DNA of 64,000 nt from Fischerella muscicola PCC 7414. Lineage in GTDB: Bacteria; Cyanobacteriota; Cyanobacteriia; Cyanobacteriales; Nostocaceae. The notes under the pieces were generated by a model. The model saw only the letters and a program-made list of their open reading frames with translations, searched no databases and had not been told where the DNA came from. The stretch spans positions 1-64,000 of the forward strand of contig NZ_AJLK01000201.1 of the NCBI RefSeq assembly GCF_000317205.1. Direction: 5' to 3'. Positions within the stretch are counted from its first letter, which is position 1, and each line of letters starts with the position of its first letter. Both the position numbers and the translations under genes were made by a program. Positions 34,945 through 44,449 of the stretch are shown here, piece by piece.

Positions 34945-36129
34945 ATGTCCGATCAGATTTCTACTTCTAGTAGCGCTCCAATCTCAACAGACAAATACAC
35001 AAGCAAAAGTCAATTAGAAACAGAGACTTACTCAAGCTATAGGAGTTCTTCAGATGCAAACTCTCAGCTTGATCTTCCAAATCTACAGAATCCTAATCCT
35101 GTATTCACGAGTGCGGCAATTGTATCGGATTTCAACGGTGATGGTAAGAACGACAAGTTCTGGCGTAACTCTCAAACTGGTGAAAATGCCATTTGGTTAA
35201 TGGATGGCACAAACGTCGCCTCTGCGGATTTTGTCAAGACAATGGGTACAGAGTGGGATGTTAAAATCGGCGATTTCAACGGTGATGACAAGACAGACTT
35301 ACTCTGGTTCAACAAAGCCACAGGCGAAAACCAAGTTTGGCTGATGGATGGTACAGCTGTTGTATCTGAAGCGTCCTTGGCAACACTAAGTCCAGATTGG
35401 ACACCAGCGATCGCAGATTTCAATGGCGATCGCAAAACCGATATCCTCTGGCGGAACACAACAACCGGTGAGAACGCCGCTTGGTTAATGGATGGTACAC
35501 AAGTAACCACTCCGTCTTTTCTCCAGACTGTCGATTCCAACTGGACAGCCAACATTGTTGATCTCAACAGCGACGGTAAGACAGATATCTTCTGGCGCAA
35601 CAAAGCCACAGGTGAAAACGCCGTCTGGACGATGGATGGTACAAACGCCACTGGTGCATCTTTGCCCACACTAGGCACTGAATGGCAACCGACCCTGGGT
35701 GATTTTGACCTCAATTACCAAACCGACATTCTCTGGCGCAATACAGCCACAGGTGAGAACAAAGTTTGGTTAATGAACGGTACAACCGTTGCTAGTGATA
35801 CTGCTCTACCTACGCTCGAAGGTTCTAGTTGGAAACCATTAATTGGTGACTTTGACGGTAATGGTAAGACTGATATCTTATGGTACAACCAGGAAACTGG
35901 CAAAAACCAGATATGGATCATGGATGGTAGCAATGTTCTCACTACAGTTGCTGCCGATGCACCCAGTGGGGCTTGGACACCTAGTATCAGTGATACCAAT
36001 GGTGATGGTAAAACCGACATCTTCTGGCGGAATTACGAAACAGGTGAAAACGCCGTTGTAGTTGTGACTGGTACTGACTCTACTCCTACAGCTCTACCTA
36101 CCCTTGGCAAAGAATGGTATACCTTTTAG
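34945..36129 (+). CDS. FG-GAP/VCBS-type repeat protein, seven repeats (copy 1)
   Basis: 394 aa. After a Ser/Thr-rich N-terminus of about 55 residues, seven repeats of about 45 residues follow with the core DFNGDGKTDILWRN, then TGEN-x-x-W-x-MDGT. The Asp-rich loops resemble Ca2+-binding loops of FG-GAP repeats, and seven copies fit a closed seven-bladed beta-propeller. No signal peptide or membrane span is visible. It ends abruptly at LGKEWYTF. The ATG at 34945 (MSDQISTSSSAP) is preferred to a TTG at 34927. A paralogue follows 747 bp downstream on the same strand. Repeat 5 (FDLNYQTDILWRN) lacks the Gly-Asp-Gly core and has probably lost its ion site. Function unknown; adhesion or surface binding is only a guess. 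Confidence 0.88.
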   Translation: MSDQISTSSSAPISTDKYTSKSQLETETYSSYRSSSDANSQLDLPNLQNPNPVFTSAAIVSDFNGDGKNDKFWRNSQTGENAIWLMDGTNVASADFVKTMGTEWDVKIGDFNGDDKTDLLWFNKATGENQVWLMDGTAVVSEASLATLSPDWTPAIADFNGDRKTDILWRNTTTGENAAWLMDGTQVTTPSFLQTVDSNWTANIVDLNSDGKTDIFWRNKATGENAVWTMDGTNATGASLPTLGTEWQPTLGDFDLNYQTDILWRNTATGENKVWLMNGTTVASDTALPTLEGSSWKPLIGDFDGNGKTDILWYNQETGKNQIWIMDGSNVLTTVAADAPSGAWTPSISDTNGDGKTDIFWRNYETGENAVVVVTGTDSTPTALPTLGKEWYTF

Positions 36130-36875
36130 TCCAGTAAACAGTGAACAGTTAACAGTCAACAGTGAGAATTGAATTTAATAACTGATAACTGATAACTGAT
36201 CACTGATACCTGCTCGTTGACAGTAAGCGCCGAAATAAATATCTACACTGCCAAAAAATTTTCATTCATAGCGGGTTATTTTCTTGGAGAATCACTCTTG
36301 CACCTATTTTTGAACGTCAAGAAATGAAATTCCAGGGCTTTTAGCTAAACTCTACTACTCAGTCATCTTTAGATGACTTTTGCTATTAGTCTAGAACTTT
36401 AGTTCTAGGCGTACTTCAAAACAAAGTGCAAGATATGTGTGATAAAAATATCTTCAATGACTAGCTCAAAGTTTGTAGTCAGCACTTTAGTGCTTGAAAA
36501 TTTCAGGAATAAAGTTCTGAGACTAACCACTAGATAGAGCGATCGCAATTTTGTGCAAGTATAAAGGCATCTACCACCCGCTTCTTATCTGAATTGTCGA
36601 ATGAAGGCAGAAGGCAGAAGTTTAAAAATTTTATCAGGTTTTCCTGATAGAAAACAGCTCCACATCTACGTATTTTTGACTTTCTATTGAATTTAAAAAT
36701 GTTAATCATAAACAACATTGTTAAAAGTGTTAGATGTTATTTTTTGACAAAAAAAACATTAAAAACAAGTGAAAATTTGATGAACAATTGTGCATTCACG
36801 ATTCACAATTCGGCATTCCAAATTCTAAATTCTGATCTAGACTCTAACTCCTTTTACTAGCCATACACAAACATT
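36130..36875. other. 746-bp spacer between the two FG-GAP genes
   Basis: It contains CAGTTAACAGT and ACTGATAACTG short repeats (36135-36200), the TTTA-loop hairpin array (36340-36500), a GAAGGCAGAAGGCAGAAG run (36602-36620) and a very AT-rich promoter-like stretch. A minus-strand stretch reading KKRVVDAFILAQNCDRSI (36533-36600) could be a gene remnant. No complete gene seen. Confidence 0.45.
36340..36500. repeat. Array of small hairpins with TTTA loops
   Basis: Within about 160 bp there are several short palindromes with the same central TTTA: AGTCATC-TTTA-GATGACT(TTT) at 36361-36380, CTAGAAC-TTTA-GTTCTAG at 36391-36408 and AGCAC-TTTA-GTGCT at 36481-36494, plus a weaker GGCTTTTAGCT near 36338. 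The arms differ in sequence but pair with themselves. The first is followed by a T-run and could terminate transcription of the upstream gene. Confidence 0.65.
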
Positions 36876-38075
36876 ATGTCTAACTCCAATTCTTCCTTGA
36901 ATTTGTCTATAGAAACTACAGCATCAAAATATGCTTCTACAAATCTTTTTGATAACAATACCGTTCCCAATCTAAGTTTTAACCTGGGGCGTTCTTCAAG
37001 TGTCAATGATGAAAATCAATCTTCAATAGCAGCAAAAAATCCTAATCCTAATCCTAGATTCAGTAACGCAGCCATTGTTGCAGATTTCAATGGAGATGGC
37101 AAAGCTGACAAATTCTGGCGTAATTCCCAAACTGGTGAAACTGCTATTTGGCTGATGGATGGCAGCAACCCCAGAGCGTCTACTGTAACTACAGTAGATG
37201 CTTCTTGGGACTTTAGTTATGCCGATTTTAACCGTGATGGCAAAACAGATATCTTTTGGCGCAATAAAAACAGTGGTGAAAATGTAATTTGGCTAATGGA
37301 TGGCACAAACATTGCTGCTCAAGCTAGTGTACAAACAATCAACCCAGCCTGGACTTATAACATTGCGGATTTCAACGGTGATGGCAAGAGTGACGTTTTG
37401 TGGCGTAATACTCAAACTGGAGAAAATGCTACCTGGTTGATGGATGGTACAAATGTCACAACTGCCGCTTTTTTACCTACTACTGATACAACCTGGACTT
37501 CTAGTGTGGTTGATTTTAATGCTGACGGCAAAAACGATATCTTTTGGCGCAACAACATCACTGGTGAAAATAAAGTCTGGTTCATGGATGGCACCAATAC
37601 ATCAGAATATGCTCTCAGCAAATTGGAAGGTAACTGGGAGGCTAACGTTGGTGATTTCAACAACGATGGCAACAGTGATATCCTCTGGCGTAACTACGAA
37701 ACAGGCGAGAATAAAGTTTGGCTGATGAGCGGTATCTTCATCAGTGAGGGTAATTTATCTAAACAGGACTCTGCTTGGAAATCCTATATTGGTGACTTCA
37801 ATGGTGATGGCAAGACAGATGTCTTCTGGCACAATCAAACGACAGGTGAAAATACCGCTTGGTTAATGGATGGCACATCAATCGGGACTGCGGCTTTCTT
37901 ACCTGCGACTAGTGCATCTTGGCAACCAAACATCGGTGACTATGATGGTGATGGCAAGACAGATGTCTTCTGGCGCAATGGTGAAACTGGTGAAGTTGCA
38001 GTTTGGTTTATGAATGGCACAACTGCTAATGGTGTCTTTCTACCACAAGTCGGTACTGAATGGAGCGCTTTTTAA
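36876..38075 (+). CDS. FG-GAP/VCBS-type repeat protein, seven repeats (copy 2)
   Basis: 399 aa, a paralogue of the 34945-36129 product with the same plan: a Ser/Asn-rich N-terminus (about 65 residues), seven repeats with DFNGDGK-x-D-x-x-WRN and TGEN-x-x-WLMDGT cores, and the end VGTEWSAF. No signal peptide. All seven Asp-rich loops are close to the FG-GAP consensus, so this copy looks better preserved than copy 1. The first repeat of both copies reads GK(N/A)DKFWRNSQTGE, so they arose by gene duplication rather than by independent repeat expansion. Function unknown. Confidence 0.88.
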   Translation: MSNSNSSLNLSIETTASKYASTNLFDNNTVPNLSFNLGRSSSVNDENQSSIAAKNPNPNPRFSNAAIVADFNGDGKADKFWRNSQTGETAIWLMDGSNPRASTVTTVDASWDFSYADFNRDGKTDIFWRNKNSGENVIWLMDGTNIAAQASVQTINPAWTYNIADFNGDGKSDVLWRNTQTGENATWLMDGTNVTTAAFLPTTDTTWTSSVVDFNADGKNDIFWRNNITGENKVWFMDGTNTSEYALSKLEGNWEANVGDFNNDGNSDILWRNYETGENKVWLMSGIFISEGNLSKQDSAWKSYIGDFNGDGKTDVFWHNQTTGENTAWLMDGTSIGTAAFLPATSASWQPNIGDYDGDGKTDVFWRNGETGEVAVWFMNGTTANGVFLPQVGTEWSAF

Positions 38076-38119
38076 CAGTTATTCAGTTTAAACAACCCCG
38101 AAGACAGCGCACTCTCCCC

Positions 38120-38255
38120 TGATCTTGCAGCTGCGAATAGTGGATCTGACCTTTACTTTAGCCCAAAAATTAGTTTGTAGAGACGTGTGATCTTGCAGCT
38201 GCGAATAGTGGATCTGACCTTTACTTTAGCCCAAAAATTAGTTTGTAGAGACGTG
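38120..38255. repeat. 68-bp perfect tandem duplication ending inside a palindrome
   Basis: 38120-38187 and 38188-38255 are identical 68-bp units, starting TGATCTTGCAGCTGCG and ending GTAGAGACGTG. The second copy runs on into a complete palindrome (38245-38272), while the first stops at its centre and so holds only the left half. Confidence 0.9.
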
Positions 38256-38272
38256 CCATGGCACGTCTCTAC
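38245..38272. repeat. Perfect palindrome with AGACGTGCCATGGCACGTCT core
   Basis: 28 bp, fully self-complementary, of the same family as 11600-11619 and 41665-41684. The remaining gap to 38571 holds no gene; it includes a TTGGTTGG-type stretch near 38425-38470. Confidence 0.8.
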
Positions 38273-38571
38273 ATCTGGTGGAATAACGAAAAATTTCAGT
38301 GAGAGGTGATACCCCCTTGTGTATACACGGTAACTTATCAAGGGTAGGATTAGGCACGAGTGTACTCTGTTTAAATACAAAGTGCTGTGAGTGTTTAACC
38401 AGACACAATATCAGATGTCTTGTTTGGTTGGAATCTTGATTGTTTGGCCAAGATCAAGGTAGAAAATTGGTTTATATTTGGGATCTGGGAGTTAGTTGAA
38501 CTGGGTTGTTGGTAACGCAAAGTTAGCGCACATACTTTACACATATTGCCTGAAGTACCTCGCTAAAGCTA

Positions 38572-39654
38572 CTAACTAATTTTTTTGACGATGTAGTAGT
38601 TATTTAGTATGTCGTGTTCCAGGCGTTTAACTTCAACGCTGTTAAAGCCTGCTGCTTTTAACATTTCTAGTGCTTTTTCCTCACCCCAGACAGTACCAAG
38701 TCCAGCCCCGTTCATGGCGAGAGAAACTGTCATACAATGCATACAAGAGACAGTATAAAGAAACGGGCCAGTAGGATGCTCAAGATTGCCGTCCACATAA
38801 CTAGAAGCGCGAATATCTTGCATGAGATATGTACCATCAGGACGCAATGCTTGGGCAATGTTGTATAGTACTACATCAGGTTTGGCCTGGTCGTGGATGG
38901 CATCAAAGGTTGTAATTAAATCGTATTGAGCAATTTCGTCTATAGTAGCGGCGTCTTTTACCTGAAACTGAACGTTGGTTAAACCAAGATTTTGGGCTTC
39001 TGTTTTGGCTGTAGCGATCGCTTCTGTGGAAAAGTCATAGCCTGTAAATCGGCTTTGGGGGAATATTTGGGCTAGTCTATTCATAGCATGACCACTACCA
39101 CAACCAACATCCAATACATCAATGCCTGTTTGTAGTGCCTCTATTGAACCTGGGACAAGGGGAAGAATAGAATCGATCAAAGCCTCTACCACTGTTTGGT
39201 TGCTTTCTTCTGCCATCACTTGATGGAAGCGCTTATAAGCTGAATAGGGAACTCCTCCGCCTTTATAAAAACATTCTATGATCTGGTCTTCAACTGTTGC
39301 CAATATTGGGATCATTTGCAGCGTTGCCGCCATATTGATGTCACCAGATCGTGTTAAGAATAAGGCATGTTCTGGGGGTAACAAGTAAGTGCGATCGCTC
39401 GGATCATATTCCACAATCCCACCCGTCACCATTGCCCCTAACCATTCGCGTACATACCTTTCATTCAATCCCGCAGTGTCTGCTATGTGCTGACTAGTTG
39501 ATGCTGGCAACTGTGCTAAAGTGTCGAACAATCCTGTACGATGACCAATGGAAGTCATGAGTGCGATCGCGCTACTGTTAAGAATGCCCAACATCCCTTG
39601 AGCAAAGGCTTCTGCTTTACTTTGATCTATTTGCTGTAATGTTTGTAAAGCCAT
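38572..39654 (-). CDS. SAM-dependent methyltransferase with N-terminal winged-helix domain
   Basis: 360 aa. Residues about 1-95 form a winged-helix/dimerisation part ([20 protein letters not shown], then [20 protein letters not shown]). The catalytic domain has motif [21 protein letters not shown], motif [20 protein letters not shown], and the post-motif [16 protein letters not shown], ending in [13 protein letters not shown]. The layout is that of Rv2258c-like methyltransferases acting on small molecules. Substrate unknown. ATG at 39654 ([11 protein letters not shown]). Confidence 0.9.
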   Translation of the reverse strand: MALQTLQQIDQSKAEAFAQGMLGILNSSAIALMTSIGHRTGLFDTLAQLPASTSQHIADTAGLNERYVREWLGAMVTGGIVEYDPSDRTYLLPPEHALFLTRSGDINMAATLQMIPILATVEDQIIECFYKGGGVPYSAYKRFHQVMAEESNQTVVEALIDSILPLVPGSIEALQTGIDVLDVGCGSGHAMNRLAQIFPQSRFTGYDFSTEAIATAKTEAQNLGLTNVQFQVKDAATIDEIAQYDLITTFDAIHDQAKPDVVLYNIAQALRPDGTYLMQDIRASSYVDGNLEHPTGPFLYTVSCMHCMTVSLAMNGAGLGTVWGEEKALEMLKAAGFNSVEVKRLEHDILNNYYIVKKIS

Positions 39655-40027
39655 AATTTTATCTTCATTTAGGTCTTTGTGTATTCATCTTGCTTGCATG
39701 AGATATTTACGCAGTCACTAAATGAATTTATATTTCTTTACTGTACTTTTTTGTTTTACGGCTTTCCGACAATTTACTCAATGTCAAATCTATAAAATTA
39801 AAATTTTAATGTGTTAGCTCTATTTTCTTTCATCAAATAATGGAACTAGTGGTCTAGTAAGGAAACTTTATGGAGTAGAGAAATAAACCGCCAAGATGCC
39901 AAGTGCGCCAAGAGCAAGAGAAAAAGAGAAGTTGAGAAGTTAATTCTCCCAGCAAGTTAGGCTGCTAGATCACTGGCAAAACAATACCAATTAAATTAAT
40001 GATAAGTGATGAATACAGGCATAAGTA
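39655..40027. other. Intergenic region between divergent genes
   Basis: 373 bp. It has a CGCCAAGATGCCAAGTGCGC-type repeat near 39892-39915, but no gene or clear regulatory site. Confidence 0.35.
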
Positions 40028-40810
40028 ATGTCAAAATACCTAAAATTACTAGGAATATTTTGGAGTACAGCGATCGCGGCTGAGATGGAGTATCGTGTTA
40101 ACTTCCTTTTAGCTGCCCTCAGCAGCCTGGGCAATTTAGCAGGCAGCTTATTTGGATTATTCTTATTTTACGGACAAGGCTACACCTTTGCTGGTTGGTC
40201 GTGGGAAGCTGCTTTGCTTGTGCTGGGAATTTTTACTCTGTTGCAAGGCTTTTCGGCAACTTTTCTTGCCCCTAACCTCAATCGCATTGTTCGTCATGTC
40301 CAAGAAGGAACCCTCGACTTTGTTTTATTAAAACCAATCCCCAGTCAATTTTGGCTTTCTACCCATACTCTTTCACCTTGGGGACTACCAGATTTGGTTT
40401 TTGGTTCTATATTGGTTGCCTACGCAGGTACAAAGTTGCATTTAGGGATAGGTGACTACCTCTTAAGTACTGTGCCGTTGTGTTTTGGCTTAATCATACT
40501 TTACAGCCTCTGGTTTATGCTGGGAGCTACCAGTATTTGGTTTGTCAAAATTTATAATGTTACCGAGGTACTGCGCGGTTTGTTGGAAGCTGGTAGGTAT
40601 CCAATGGTAGCTTATCCGGCTGCTTATCGCTTTTTCTTCACATTTGTGGTACCTGTAGCCTTTTTAACTACAGTACCAGCAGAAGCTATGCTAGGTCGCA
40701 GCGAAATTACTTGGATGCTTGGTGCGGGAGTGCTGGCTTTGCTGCTATTTTTTGTTGCCAATAAGTTTTGGCAATTTGCATTACGGTTTTATACTAGTGC
40801 TTCCAGTTAG
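40028..40810 (+). CDS. ABC-2 family transporter permease
   Basis: 260 aa with six predicted membrane spans and the ABC-2/DUF990 pattern: a cytoplasmic N-terminus with EMEYRVNFLLAALSSL, then RIVRHVQEGTLDFVLLKPIP (the conserved loop with the coupling Glu-Gly-x-Leu-Asp) and GRYPMVAYPAAYRFFFTFV-type periplasmic helix. It would form the membrane half of an exporter whose ATPase and second permease are encoded elsewhere. Substrate unknown. ATG at 40028. Confidence 0.9.
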   Translation: MSKYLKLLGIFWSTAIAAEMEYRVNFLLAALSSLGNLAGSLFGLFLFYGQGYTFAGWSWEAALLVLGIFTLLQGFSATFLAPNLNRIVRHVQEGTLDFVLLKPIPSQFWLSTHTLSPWGLPDLVFGSILVAYAGTKLHLGIGDYLLSTVPLCFGLIILYSLWFMLGATSIWFVKIYNVTEVLRGLLEAGRYPMVAYPAAYRFFFTFVVPVAFLTTVPAEAMLGRSEITWMLGAGVLALLLFFVANKFWQFALRFYTSASS

Positions 40811-40835
40811 CAACAGAGCGATCGCTACTCAAAAT

Positions 40836-41429
40836 TTAACTCAAAAATAACTCCCTTATCCCTGTACTACCAATTTCCACTGCCAATGCTGCTAGTAAAA
40901 AGCCTAAAAGCTGAGTCACAATTACTTCTCCTTCAGCACCAAACCATTGATCAATAAAATTTGCCTGTCGCAAAATTAACCAACTGACGAACATTGCCGC
41001 AACAATACCCACGATCACGCTAATATGCGGATTGGGAGACTCTGACATCAGTAACATCACGGTAGTAAGTGTACCAGGCCCTGCTAGGAGGGGTAAAGCC
41101 AAAGGAGTAATTGCCACATCACGCTCTTTGTCGATTACTGGAGTATCCAAGTCGCCTTGGAGCATTTGTAAAGAAATTAACAATAGTAGTAGACCCCCAG
41201 CTACTCTTAATGATCCCATGCTGATATCCAAGTAACTTAAAATAAATTGACCACCAAAAGCAAAGATTAAGAGTACTGCTATTGCAACCAAAATAGCTTT
41301 ATCTATCACCTTATTTCTTTGTTCTGGTTCCATACCTTTAGTGAGAACTAAAACTACTGGTACATTGCCGATCGCATCAGCAAGCACAAAAACAGCAACA
41401 AAAGTTTTGATTAGAACAGACGCATCCAC
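40836..41429 (-). CDS. MarC family integral membrane protein
   Basis: 197 aa with six hydrophobic spans; UPF0056/MarC family. Typical segments are FVLADAIGNVPVVLVLTKGM, RVAGGLLLLLISLQML, ITPLALPLLAGPGTLTTVML and the C-terminal LGFLLAALAVEIGSTGIREL. Despite the name, multiple-antibiotic resistance is not an established function, and transport of small solutes has been suggested. ATG at 41429. Its 3' end converges with the ABC-2 permease gene, 25 bp apart. Confidence 0.93.
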   Translation of the reverse strand: MDASVLIKTFVAVFVLADAIGNVPVVLVLTKGMEPEQRNKVIDKAILVAIAVLLIFAFGGQFILSYLDISMGSLRVAGGLLLLLISLQMLQGDLDTPVIDKERDVAITPLALPLLAGPGTLTTVMLLMSESPNPHISVIVGIVAAMFVSWLILRQANFIDQWFGAEGEVIVTQLLGFLLAALAVEIGSTGIRELFLS

Positions 41430-41839
41430 AGTAGACAGAAATTATCAAAATTTTATAACAACCTAACCTGAATGTAGGTTTTTTTCCAAGCATCCAGGGG
41501 AAGAGGAGGTGGAGGGATGGGGAGATCGGGGCCCCCACTCCCCTAAGGGAGTGGGGATTAGGGGCAATGGGGGGCTAGGGGTCCCCACTTTGTGGTTGGG
41601 GGGCAATGGGGAGGTGTGAGGAGTATGAGGGATGTGAGAAGTGGTAAACAACTAACTACTGTACAGACGTGCCATGGCACGTCTGGTACAACAACCAACA
41701 ACCAACAACCAACAACCAACAACCAACAACCAACAACCAACAATCAACAATCAACAACCAACAACCAACAACCAACTCTTGACTGTTGACTCTTGACCCT
41801 TGACTATTAACTATTAACTATTAAATAGCTGTTAAATCT
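41430..41839. repeat. Repeat-filled gap: G-rich tract, palindrome and CAACCAA array
   Basis: In order: a G-rich GGGGAG/GGGGATTAGGGG tract (about 41498-41620), the AGACGTGCCATGGCACGTCT palindrome (41665-41684), and a 7-bp CAACCAA tandem array (41689-41776; about twelve units with two CAATCAA variants). TTGACTATTAACTA short repeats lead up to the next start codon. No gene. Confidence 0.75.
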
Positions 41840-42652
41840 ATGAAATCTTATTTAGCTGCTGCTATTCAAATGACAAGTGTGCCTGAACTAGAAAAAAACT
41901 TGGCACAAGCAGAAGAATTAATTGATTTAGCTGTGCGTCAGGGCGCTGAGTTGGTGGGTTTGCCAGAAAATTTTCCTTATATGGGAGAAGAGAAAGACAA
42001 ACTTGCTCAAGCTGAGGCGATCGCACATAAAACAGAAGCATTTTTGAAAACGATGGCCCAGCGTTATCAAATTACCATTTTGGGTGGTGGCTTTCCCATT
42101 CCTGTAGAAGGCACAGGCAAAGTTTATAACACTGCTTTACTTATTGATCCTAACGGGCAGGAATTGTCGCGTTACCGCAAGGTACACTTATTTGATGTTA
42201 ATGTTCCTGATGGCAATACTTACAGAGAATCCACCACGGTGATGGCTGGCACAGAACTACCTTCAGTTTATGCTGATGAATTGCTAGGAAATATCGGACT
42301 TTCTGTTTGTTACGATGTTCGTTTTCCTGAACTTTATCGCTATATGTCATCCAAGGGAGTGGATGTGATTTTTGTACCTGCGGCTTTTACTGCTTTCACA
42401 GGCAAAGATCATTGGCAGGTGCTGCTGCAAGCCCGTGCAATTGAAAATACCAGTTATATCATCGCCCCAGCTCAAACAGGAATCAACTATAACCGCCGTC
42501 AAACCCACGGTCATGCAATGATTATCGATCCGTGGGGAGTAATTTTAGCTGATGCTGGAGAAAAACCAGGAGTTGCGATCGCAGAAATTAACCCGTCACG
42601 ACTAGAACAAGTCCGCCGTCAAATGCCTAGTCTGCAACATCGGATATTTTAA
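41840..42652 (+). CDS. Carbon-nitrogen hydrolase (nitrilase superfamily, Nit-like)
   Basis: 270 aa, soluble amidohydrolase fold. The catalytic triad is seen as Glu43 (LVGLPENFPY), Lys114 (RYRKVHLFDV) and Cys157 (IGLSVCYDVRFPELYR). The surrounding residues match the Nit1/Nit2 branch, which hydrolyses deaminated glutathione or omega-amides, rather than aliphatic nitrilases. ATG at 41840 (MKSYLAAAIQMTS) agrees with the family's start. Monocistronic. Confidence 0.93.
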   Translation: MKSYLAAAIQMTSVPELEKNLAQAEELIDLAVRQGAELVGLPENFPYMGEEKDKLAQAEAIAHKTEAFLKTMAQRYQITILGGGFPIPVEGTGKVYNTALLIDPNGQELSRYRKVHLFDVNVPDGNTYRESTTVMAGTELPSVYADELLGNIGLSVCYDVRFPELYRYMSSKGVDVIFVPAAFTAFTGKDHWQVLLQARAIENTSYIIAPAQTGINYNRRQTHGHAMIIDPWGVILADAGEKPGVAIAEINPSRLEQVRRQMPSLQHRIF

Positions 42653-42776
42653 GGATTAATTATGAATTATTAATTATAAATTATCAAAAGGGTGAAGGCT
42701 GAAGTATTAGTATTTATGCTTCTGCTTCCTGCCATCTGCCCTCTGCCTCCTGCCCTCAGCATAGCTGCCTCCTTCA

Positions 42777-43469
42777 TTACCCATTTTTCGGAAATTGAGA
42801 ACTTCGTGGTGGTGGCAAGTTTGGTTGCAACTGCTGTCTGCCGTTGTGAACTATTCGCAACATATCGTGAAGTTGTTCTTCGATACTCTCGAGAACGCTA
42901 TCGGCATATTCATCTGCACCTTGTTCGATCGCTTCTGCTTCTGCGATCGTTGCTTGTCGCATTTCCTCTAATTCTTGCTGACACTGGCGGCGTTTACGGT
43001 CAATTTCTTCGAGAGTCTCTTGTAACATTGCTTCACATTGTTGTTGCACTTGTCGCCGTAGTTCTGCGGCTTCTCGTTCTGCTTGTCTGAGAATGTCGTT
43101 GTCATCCAATATTTGCGCTCTTTTGGCTTGTGCGGCTTCTACTATTTGCTGTCCGTAATCTTCTGCCTGCAACAAGATTTCTTCTTTTTGTTGCAATATA
43201 TCTGTTGCTTGGGCAAAAGCAGTCGGTAAACACATTCGGATAAAATCAAGCTGATCGAGCAGCTTTTCTTCATCTACTAACGTGCGCCGCGTCAGGGGAA
43301 TGTGAAAGCTAGCGAGAATCATTTCTTCCAAACGATTGAGTTCCATTTGAATATCTATGCTTGCCGTTGGTGTAGATTCTTCATAGGAACTCTGTTCGTT
43401 CAATTCTTGTGGGGTTAAACTGCTTCCGTTTTGACTTGGTTCGATACGGGATGGTTTTGGGCGTAGCAT
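42777..43469 (-). CDS. Coiled-coil protein (DivIVA / ATP synthase b-like), overlaps coaD
   Basis: 230 aa. A Pro/Ser/Gln-rich N-terminus of about 40 residues is followed by a helical region with a long coiled coil (about 90-210), in which Glu, Gln, Arg and Ala predominate ([20 protein letters not shown]). No membrane span. Such proteins are usually annotated as DivIVA- or F0 b-like by composition only. The ATG at 43469 lies inside the last 55 bp of coaD in another frame; if real, expression is coupled to coaD. An ATG at residue 42 ([11 protein letters not shown]) would remove the overlap. Function unknown. Confidence 0.82.
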   Translation of the reverse strand: MLRPKPSRIEPSQNGSSLTPQELNEQSSYEESTPTASIDIQMELNRLEEMILASFHIPLTRRTLVDEEKLLDQLDFIRMCLPTAFAQATDILQQKEEILLQAEDYGQQIVEAAQAKRAQILDDNDILRQAEREAAELRRQVQQQCEAMLQETLEEIDRKRRQCQQELEEMRQATIAEAEAIEQGADEYADSVLESIEEQLHDMLRIVHNGRQQLQPNLPPPRSSQFPKNG

Positions 43470-43930
43470 TGGTAAATATCCAGGGCAATGTGCGGGGGAA
43501 CAAGATGATCAACGGAGCCACCAAATCTTGCAATCTCTTTTACCACACTACTACTTAAAAAACTATACTCATTAGATGTTGCCAGAAAAACAGTCTCTAT
43601 ATCTATAGAAAGAGTTTTATTGATATGAGCCATCTGTAACTCAATTTCAAAGTCTGAAATTGCTCTTAGCCCCCGCAGTAAAACAGCAGCTCCCCGCATG
43701 TGGGCATAATTAACAGTCAAACCATCAAAAGCATCAGCTTCCACATTCGGTAAATGCTCAACAGAGTGGCGAATCTGTTCTAGCCTTTTTTGGATGCTAA
43801 ACAGTGGCGTTTTATTAGGATTTCGCAGTACAGCAACAATTACCTTCGTAAATAGACGACTACCACGTTGAATGATATCTAGGTGTCCCAAGGTAATGGG
43901 GTCGAAACTTCCTGGATAAATGGCAATCAC
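43415..43930 (-). CDS. coaD: Phosphopantetheine adenylyltransferase
   Basis: Penultimate enzyme of coenzyme A synthesis, transferring AMP to 4'-phosphopantetheine. 171 aa, with the nucleotidyltransferase signature [20 protein letters not shown] (T/HxGH) at the N-terminus, [20 protein letters not shown] in the middle, and [17 protein letters not shown], the SS-x-x-K/R site. Slightly longer than E. coli CoaD because of a C-terminal tail that overlaps the next gene. ATG at 43930. Cytoplasmic hexamer in other bacteria. Confidence 0.95.
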   Translation of the reverse strand: MIAIYPGSFDPITLGHLDIIQRGSRLFTKVIVAVLRNPNKTPLFSIQKRLEQIRHSVEHLPNVEADAFDGLTVNYAHMRGAAVLLRGLRAISDFEIELQMAHINKTLSIDIETVFLATSNEYSFLSSSVVKEIARFGGSVDHLVPPHIALDIYQCYAQNHPVSNQVKTEAV

Positions 43931-44449
43931 AATTTAACGACGCCTCACAGTTGTTTAGGTGATTATATCTAATCACAGTTCATTATTCACAGAGGTAAGT
44001 TTTTGTTTTAGAAATTCTCACAATCGCCTACAAAAAGGCCAAAGGGTTGCAAATTAGGTGATCGCCAGACAAAATATTAAACTTTGTAAACTAGTTTTGA
44101 TATTTTATCTACCTAAGGCGATCGCGAACGAACAGCTGGAATCGTCGGAAAATTAGGTCGAATCAATATTCAGCCGGGGAACTCTTGCAAAAGTTGCTTC
44201 AGGGTGAAGGGATAAGGGTTCAAGGAATTTAAAAACCCTTTTTCCTTCACCCTTTAATCTTTACCGAAATTTTTTCCTTTCTGATTGAGCTAATAGAACT
44301 TAGAATCTAAGCTGTGGCTTTAGTAGTTAGTAGTTGTTCGTTGTTTGTTGATTGTTGTTTATCGCAACCAACTACCAACAAACACTATCTACTCACCACA
44401 GACAATTCAAAACTCAAGACTTTTAAATATTCTTTTTAGGTACTTCTGC
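43931..44449. other. Intergenic region between coaD and lgt
   Basis: About 520 bp with no gene seen. It includes a GTAGTTGTTCGTTGTTTGTT / CAACCAACTACCAACAAAC inverted repeat (about 44328-44391) close to the lgt start and two HIP1-like sites. A short AAGGGT-type inverted repeat lies near 44205-44255. Promoters for both divergent genes must be here. Confidence 0.4.

Noticed and set aside
41689-41776. Possible CRISPR or coding repeat
   Set aside because: Seven-base CAACCAA units with no spacers and stop-rich frames; a heptamer repeat common in filamentous cyanobacteria.
42692-43090. Plus-strand frame of 132 codons
   Set aside because: It is antisense to the coiled-coil gene, has Leu/Val-rich shadow composition and no ribosome site.
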